The position numbers and the translations under genes are program-made. Under the pieces are notes generated by a model. The model made no database searches. It was not told the DNA's origin and worked only from the letters and a program-made list of their open reading frames with translations. From the NCBI GenBank assembly GCA_946894095.1, contig OX335658.1, positions 13,321,001 to 13,385,000 of the forward strand: DNA of 64,000 bases. The letters are read 5' to 3'. This document shows, one piece after another, positions 22,701 through 31,700 of the stretch (the stretch's first letter is position 1; each line of letters begins with the position of its first letter). The DNA comes from Incurvaria masculella (lineage: Eukaryota > Arthropoda > Insecta > Lepidoptera > Incurvariidae).

Positions 22701-25700
22701 AAGTACATTTAAAATGATAATAAAGGATCACTAAATTTAATTTTAAGGTCTGAAAATAAATAAAAAGGTAATTGATTATTATTTCAACTGTTTTATATTA
22801 CATTTACTGTTTAAAAAAACTTGTTGACATGTCCGGGTTCTGAGCTCTAAAATCAGGGGTTTTCACGCGTATTTTCATGTATTGTCCTGGTTGCCAAATT
22901 TTATAGATGGCATCCCTAGTCATAGAAGATATAATTCTCTGGCTATGACAATCCGTCTTTTGACCAGCGTGAATTTGTACTATCAGTCTGATAACTTTAG
23001 TACAATAAACAATAAGTTTAGTACAATACACAATAAGTATATGTATGTGAGTAATTTACTGAGTGAGGCGCGAAGCGCGAGCGAGCTTGAAATTGCTTTC
23101 AAATGTCTGTCCGGCGTTTGGTTGTTCTCCTCCTCCCGGATGGTTCGATTACTATTTTTTTTTTTTGTCTAGTCAGTTTGATAAGACCGAAGTGAGAAAA
23201 ACACATGAAAAATAATTGACCGAGCGAATCGCGAATCGTCTCTGTTTCAGCTTGGGCAAATGGCGGATTTAAGAAAGTTCGCACATGTCGAAAAACCTTA
23301 AAAAATGTCACAAACATTTTGTTTTGTGACAAAACCTGAAGAAAAAAGTGAACTTTGTTTTAAGGTGCGCGGTGAACATTTATTTAGTTTTTACCGCCTT
23401 TACAAATGGAGGGGGTTCTATATTGGGCTTTATGTTTTTTCTTATGTCCGTTCGTCGATTTCTCTGTCAATTGTGGACCGATTTTGATAATTATTTAAGT
23501 AGCTATGCAAAGTCTGGTGAGGTCTACAGCTCATAGAGCCACTAGTATATTTCTTTTGAGTTTTTTTTCTGTTTTTTTAATTATCTGTCATATTTATCTT
23601 CCCTACACAAATGTAAATATTAGCGTGACGTGAAAACTCTCATCTTTTCATGAAAATCAAAAGTTATTTAGCTCTATCAATCGTGTAGTAGTAGATTAGG
23701 TAATATATAAAATTCTAAGAACTTCGAATAGTTAGGAACCATTCATATGTATTTTTCTTGGGACGGTTATATTTTTAATACAAGTACCCGTACATGTCGT
23801 AAGAGGCGAAAAGGTGTTTCATTTGCAGTTTTTTGGAGCAACTGGACATGGTATTAATATTTTAAAACTTACGCGGGACGTAACTACAATATTCGAGCAG
23901 CACGTCCTGCTCCTCACACGCGCGGTAAGCCGTTAAACTAAATATTGTGGACATGGATAGCTAAGACCAAACCGACCTAACACACCACATAGGAACTAGG
24001 TGCCATGCCAGGACCTTCTTTATATCGCTCGTCTACATTGAACTGGATGGAAAACGCGGACAATTTTCATTGCCGCTTCGACCATCGTTCATTAAATGCG
24101 ATGGTACCGTACCGGGCGGGAGTAACCCTGCAACTTAGCAAGTAAGGAAGAGGTCCTACAGATTCCATCACGTGGAATCCGAATCACGACAATGGTCACC
24201 CATCCAGAACCCAACCGCGCTCTGCAGCCCTCTTCCTGGAGTTCAGTAATCAGGAATCAGGAATCCTGAATCTAGAAAACAGCTTTCGGTTTTAAAAGCT
24301 TTTTTCGACGTAAAACCTTGATAAATAAACAAAAATCGCTTTGAAAACAGCTATAAAAGCGGTTATAGAAATTCCTGATTACGGAATTCCAGGAATAGGC
24401 CTGCAGAGCTGCTTCACCCAGCTTATCGAATCGCAAGGCGTCGCGCCACTGGGCCACCGAGGCTGACAAAGAGTACAAATATGTCTTAGTTAGTATGTCG
24501 CGTCCAAGAAAGTCAGAACCGCACGAAAGCACGTCGCGTCTCGTCCTTACTGTTTATCCAACGAGCGGATGTGAGAACGAGATCCGATTAGAATTCCTGC
24601 GTGGGCTAATATCTGCGAACCGGAGAACGTCCGTTATCGTAATGGCTACCGCGAACGACGCTTCGGCAACACGAGCTGCAGCGGCAGCTCATTATAATCA
24701 AGCGATTGAGAGTGTCGTCGACGGGGACGTACAGCAGCGCACCGTGCACCATAGAGGAAGGGGCTGCACATTCATCACGTGATAGTTTTAGGCCTTTTTT
24801 CACCCCTCCCTCTGCTCTAGTCTCTTTTTTTAGGGTTCCGTACCCAAAGGGTGAAAACGGAACCCTATTACTAAGCCTCCGCTGTCCGTCCGTCCGTCCG
24901 TCCGTCCGTCCGTCCGTCCGTCCGTTCGTCCGTCCGTCCGTCTGTCACAGGGCTGTATCTCTTGAACCGTAATAGGTAGGCAGCTGAAATTTTCACAGAG
25001 TGTGTATTTATTTTGCCGCTATAACAATAAATAGGTAAAATAAAAAAAATATAAAAATTAAAAGGGGGCCCCATAAAAAAAACGTTTTTTTTTTTGTGAA
25101 ATCTTGTACGATGATACGGAACCCTTCGTGTGCGAGTACGACTCGCAATTGGCCGGTTTTTTTTTTGTTTCAAACAATGCAACTATTTTCTATTATTTGT
25201 AGGCAATTTTTTGTTCGGACTGATATTTTATTTTATATTTTATTTTATTTATTTGGTATGCCAACAACATTATACACAAAACAGTTTCACTACTAAAAAT
25301 AACAAATTAGTGTGTACATGTTAATTATAGGCCTACACAGCTTCCTTCGATAACACCGTACCATGCCTATACATACCTATATCGCAGCCATATATCGAGT
25401 GTACAGTATTGCAGTAAATACTAATTAATCAAAATGTACCTGAACATTTTATTTAATACCCTTAATATACAAGTGAATATAACCGATCAATTTAATTTAA
25501 TTTACTTGAAGAACAACTATAAAATGTGCAAAAAAATTTATCATAATTAAAGAGAAAACAATAACCAAAATAATAAGATTTCCAAAAAGTGAAACAGGTA
25601 GTACTGTTCCTTTATTAGTAAATAACGCTAGAAATCGATAGGCGTAGCCATGCGTACAAAGTCACCATAAGGAAAAATAAAGATATTTAAAAAATAACAA

Positions 25701-28700
25701 TAAGAGTGCTGGTGTTTAAAATGAAATGAGAATCCCTTAAGGATTCTATTTCTTTAACCCCCCCCCTGCCGCGCCTGAAAAAAGGGCATCCATACCTTCT
25801 CTGATTACCTTTTATAAGTCTGAAATTGAGTAAGTTGATTTTTTACAACCAGGATTCGGCACTGTTTCGGGGAAAAATGCTAATGGACTTTTGGATTACG
25901 TGCCCACTGCTGTAACCAACGAGCTATCCCGACAGCCAACGAATTTCTTGATTAAATGTAATTATATATAATTAAATTAATGATTTATGAGATTATCATT
26001 ATTATTAATTACGTGGCAACAATGGCTGTTTGCCATTGGCACATTGGCTTGCATGAAGTAGTATTTTAGCCAGTGAGGAGCAGGAAACCCAGACCGTATA
26101 TTCTGTTATCGGGTGCCCGTAATGCCAGCCGTAATCATATTTATTGTATCTGATTTTTTCTCAGTTTCAGGTGGAGAAATAGCATCGGTTCTACACGACT
26201 GATAATATTCTGCAACCAGTTCCAAAGTAGCGAGTATAATTTATCGTGAATTCATTGTAAGATATTATGCTCATTACTTTGGATCAAGTTGTATGGGAAT
26301 TCGTCTCCCGGGCGACCATCGCGTTTGCACCGGTACGACGGCGCAATCATAAAAGTTTATGGTAGGTACCTTTCACCCGGAAAGTCGGTCTGGATGCAGA
26401 AGACATTAATATAGTAGTATCAGTTACGAAAAAGGTATCTCCGACATTAATCAACTAATAATAATGAGGTGGTCGAGTTCCATACAATGGCGCGTGCCTG
26501 ATTCCTCAGTCAAATCGAGACATATTTTTCTGAATTTTTGTGTGATTTTTTTATATTTGTACTCATATGTATTCATAATATGCGCCTTTAAAAAATTGTA
26601 TCGAAATGATTAAGGGCTTATGACATGGATATAAGTTAAGTAATACAACAGATTTAAACGTACGGATGTAGCTCTCAGTTGATATATTTAATGCGATTTT
26701 TTTTTAAATTTCTAATTTGACTGAGGAAACAGGCACGAGAATGGTGTATGGTACTTAATCATCGCATTATCCTCTTAACTGAATTTTGAAAACCCATAGA
26801 GCATTGTAGTGTAGAGAAGGGGTAATGAATATCTGTTTCAGACACGGGTGAAAACTAGTGGTTTTAGCAGCGCTGTAACTAGGGCGTGCCCAGGGACTAC
26901 AGACGCTAGAAGGGTGCAGAAATGACCTGACCAGGACCAAGTTTTAGGTCATGCATGGTAGTTAGTGACATACATAAAAAGCTACTTACGTTACTATGTT
27001 TCAGACGTTTCACCGTCTTTAAAACATTGTCAAATCTCAAACTAAACACAAATCTCTCTCTGCCTAGATATCCGGAAAAAACCGCTCTGATTTGGTAAAT
27101 ATAGAAACGCTGTTGTAGGTACAAAGTTTTAGCCTCAATTACATTTACCCCACAAAAAGATATTCCAATTTTTTAAGTCCGTAATTAATCCATTCGAAAT
27201 CCATGTAATTCGGACCAAATTAATATTCACGCAGCATAGTAAAACGTAAGCAGTGAATTCATTGCATAGATTCATATCAGATTCCATGAGTACTTACCAG
27301 CAAGCCAATCAGAAGAAGCAGCGCGATTACACCGATTGTGCTAACAGCTATAGCGACTCCCGTTGCAGAGCTCGATTCTTCGGGCTCCGTGGTGTTTGGA
27401 GAATACGTTGTCATGTCATTGAAAGTACTCCCGAGCCGTGTTGCCACATCCCCCTCCGTTGTGTGTTCTGTAACAGCCTCTGTAGGAATTGTTGTTAGAT
27501 TTTCATTTATTATTATTTTACCTATAGTAGTCGTATCAACTTCGAAGTATTCAGTTCTTGTTATTTCGGCATCAGTCATTTCAATTGTTGATTCATGGGT
27601 AACAACCTCAGTTACATTAGTATGCATTGAAGTTTCTTTGTTATCTTCTGTTGTATTCAGTTCTACAGCAACATCCGTTGTTTCCTCAGGTTTGGGAGTA
27701 GTGATTTCTTCGGGTGTGGAAGTTGTAACAGCAACTGTTGTTGTAGTCGTAGCCTCTGTGGTAGTTTTAGGTGCAGTCTTAGGCGTTGTTGTTTCGCGAC
27801 GAATAGTATATTTAACGTTGATCATTGTGATTTCTTCACTTTTTTGGGTAGTAGTTGGACTACTTTCCTTTACGTAATTCGGAGTGGTCGTTGGAAAGTT
27901 TTCAGGCACGGTGACTGTTTGAGACTCCGTGGTATATACTTTTTCAGTTACTTCACTAGCTACAAACGTCGGTCTGTATGTTGTTATGGTAATGTCTTCA
28001 ACGAATTTAGTATCATGGTTTGTATTTAGAGCCGGAAACACCGGATGCCAAGTGCTAGGTTCAACTATTTCTGAAGTAGTGGTCGTAGTTGGTTCTTCAA
28101 CTGGCACGTGTGTAGGGGCAATATGGGTGCTGCTGATTGTGGATATCGGCACATACGCAAAAGTTGTAGTTTCTGTAATCATGTTTATAGGTATGTTACT
28201 GCTATTTTTAAGCTCCTGAAGATTATTAGAAGGAAATAAGGTGCTCGTAATGTCATCCTCTAATAATGGAGTACTTAAATTCGAAAGCAATTTAGCATTT
28301 GAATCGACTTCATTATTTGCACTTGTCTGAACATTAGTAGTGTATTCAGTCTGCTGCGAAATCACTGTAACGTTTACGGGTTCCCATCCAGAAATCATCG
28401 ATGAACTCGCCGACGTTGCATCCGTATCAGGTTTGCCCGGTGACGATTGCGATGGTTGAGTTGTTGGTGGATTTTCAATGGGTTTGGCTGTTACATCTTT
28501 TTTGATATCCGAAGATGAATATGGTGGAGCAGTAGTGGAGCTGATAGATAGGGGTAGTGAGTGTATCGGTGTCCACTGTCCGAAAATTTGAGGTTGCTCT
28601 TGGATCTGGTCAATGTTAATACTGTTGCTTATTGTAGTCGTCGTTGTTGACGTTGTACTTGAAGGCTGGATAACTGTTTGTAATAAAAAACCTTTGTATA

Positions 28701-31700
28701 TTATTTCCTTTCTTGCACACACATTAATCACCCGTGTGATGGTATAGAAAAAAACTTAAGCAGCAAGGACACATTTTTAGTCTGTTCTAGAAATACATTT
28801 GAATTACATACGTACACACATGCATGGATACATACGTAATGCTTATGAAAAAGGTGAAGAGACATTAAGTTCTGAACTAAACATTGTTTTATTGGCTCGT
28901 AGCCTAGTGGCGCGGGGACTGGCCTAGCGTACCAGAGACCTGGGTTCAATACCGACATGCACCACTGTCTTTCTCTTTCCGAGTTCGATAAGTGCATTTC
29001 GTTACGAATGCGAGCTGCTCCATGGTTCGGAATCCATGTAAAAGTGTAGGTCCCCTTCCCCTACTAGGTGGTAGGGTTTATGCCCGCCCGGGTTGGTACC
29101 ATCGCATTGGATGAAAAGATGGTCGAAGCGGCAATGAAAAATTGTCCGTGTTTTCCATCCAGTTCAATGTAGCCGTGCTCATAAAGGGAAGGTCCTGGCA
29201 TGGCACCAAATTCCTTCGGGAATCAGGTGTATTGGGCTAATATCATAACGGTAGTTGTGTGGTATTAGCCATCCATGTCAGGTCGCATAAAAAAAAAACT
29301 TACAACACTGCAACTAAGACTATGTCAAAACCAGTATCCTCAGAGGGGTATGCACGCAGTTTTATATAACTGGATATGGAAGGCTAATACCACAACTAAA
29401 GTTATGATATTAGCCCGACATCCCTCACGAGCTAAGATGACATGTCCTTATATTGCACGGCTATATTGAACTAGATACGTCTTACGAAATAAATATGAAA
29501 GATATGAAGAGACAATACATTCTGGACGTAACACTGTGCGGCAACTGACTGCACCTAAGACTACGTCAAAACTAGTATCTTGAGAAGGTTATGCATGCTT
29601 TTTTATGTAGCTAGATATACCTAGAAGGCTCATAATAAATACCACATCTACTGCCATCGGGGACTTAGGGCGCACTTATATTGCACGGCTACAATGAACT
29701 GGTCAACAGAGACATGGACAATTTTCAAAGCCGCTTCGATCATCAAGGGAACCTACAGTTTTCACGTGGAATCCGAGCCACGCACAACAATTCCCTTAGA
29801 CGGCTTTTAAAAAAATACGGGAAGAAATTCAGTGGGCCCACTTGTATTTTTTAGTGCCGGAATACGTACAACACGGTGAAGATAAACTAAATAATGGATA
29901 TTAAAACCACGTTCAGATGAGAAATTGTCTGTGTGTCCCCTTAGGATGAAGAAGTGACAGAAGCCACTGACCTGAGATATTTTTAATAAAAAAAATCAGG
30001 TAATTTATATTTTTCTTACCGGGAATTTCGGATACATTTTGAAGTTCATTTTCATCGAGAGTTTTTGTTCTAAGAGAAGTAGAGTTAACGGCGAAGCTTG
30101 TTGATGCTGGAGTTTTGATATTTCCGGCTAAAGCTGCCCAGCTGCTCGACGCTGTTGGAATGGGCATATATTCGGATGAAGACTCTTCCAATGAAACCGT
30201 TTCTATCGCAGGAGTCGTCACGAATTTTGTGGAACCGCGCTTTCGCAGGCCAGGGATGCTATTGTCCGATATTGTTTGAGAGTAGACCACTTTTTTCGTA
30301 CCACTGATTTCCGTTTCATACACTGGATCAATGTTAGACGAAACTGTGGTCAACAATTGCTTCCTATCGGGAGTATCATTCGAAGACTTGTCTTTGATGT
30401 TAAAGTGTTCAGCGTAAATAGTAGTTGGATAGCTAGGTTTTGTACTCGAGCTTTTCACGAGCATTCTATGGGTTATCCGCGGGGGTTTGGGAGATGTGTA
30501 CTGTATTCGCCCCGTAATTGTTGGTTTAAGCAAGCTGTTGGATGAAAGGTCGTTGGATTTTTTCGTAAAGGCACTTTCTTTTGTTATTTCTTTGCTGCTG
30601 GCGGTAGATAAATTTAACCGTTTCGGTGATACCCTAAAATTTCTATTTGGGTAGTTGGTAGCAATCGTTTGAATGTAACTTGTTTCAGTGGTAGTCATTG
30701 TGGACGGTGTTGTTACTCGCACAGGTATTTTTTCTTCTTTTTCGAGAGGAGTGCTTGGCGTGGATTCTTCCGTTCTCGTATCGTTGTCGCAGTCACCTTC
30801 AGTAATGATATCAGTGCCATACGACTCTGTTGACAACATCGAGGTCTCGAAGTAAATACTTGTTCCATGGACGTCTGATAACGAAGATCCTTCCGCTTCA
30901 TTATCCGTCACCTGAATGGTCGTTGTATTATGGATATACATTTGTGAACTGTTTGACGGTTTTTTATTTAGGAACTGTTCAACTTTCAAAGATTTTGTAA
31001 CGTCGACGCCTTCGATGTTTTCGCTGTGAGTGGAATCAGGCTTAGTACTCAGGCCTATATGTCTGTCTATATTATGAGTTATGCTCTGAGCAATTTCTTG
31101 ATATCGCTTGTCGAACTGGTCATTCCTTGGTGGACTCGACAGGTCCAGTTCAGAAAAAAAGTTATCGTAGGAATGACTAGTTGACTGTTTGTAAGGCTGG
31201 CTTTTAGGACTGTGACTAAAATGTGTAGTTTTACCAGAAAAATCATTTGTTCTTTGAGGGTAGAGATCGCCACTCGATGATGGCGAAAACGAGTAAACGT
31301 TGTCCTCATCATGAAACTCACTAGACGTAAACCTTGTTATATCAAATTCGTTGTCTTCATGGTCGTCAGTTGAAAAAATTTCCTCTTCATCACTATCATA
31401 CTCTCTATCTGGAGCAGCAGTAGAACTGCTGTAACTCGACTTCATTGTTTTGGAGTAACTTCTCATGCTGTCGATTATTTGCGAGATATTTTTCTTCGCC
31501 GGTGTAGGCGTCACGACTTCCAAATCGGTTTTTTTAGAGGTTGTGGGCGCAGTACTTGTCGATGAGAGCCCTCGCCTTCGATAAGCAGGGGTGGACGATT
31601 TATATTTTTGAGTGTTGTATCTTACGGGTCCCCTGACCATTTTTGGCTTCTCTTCTGTAGTTTGGACCGATTCCTCGGAATTGGTTGTTGGGGTGATATC

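Noticed and set aside
24495..24782. Open frame with Ala-rich stretch as a host exon
   Set aside because: No splice sites in phase, no motif, and it abuts a repeat element; evidence too thin.
27338..28219. Plus-strand open frames opposite PTP exon 2
   Set aside because: Low-complexity shadows of Thr codons (ACN read as NGT); Val/Ser-rich without motifs.
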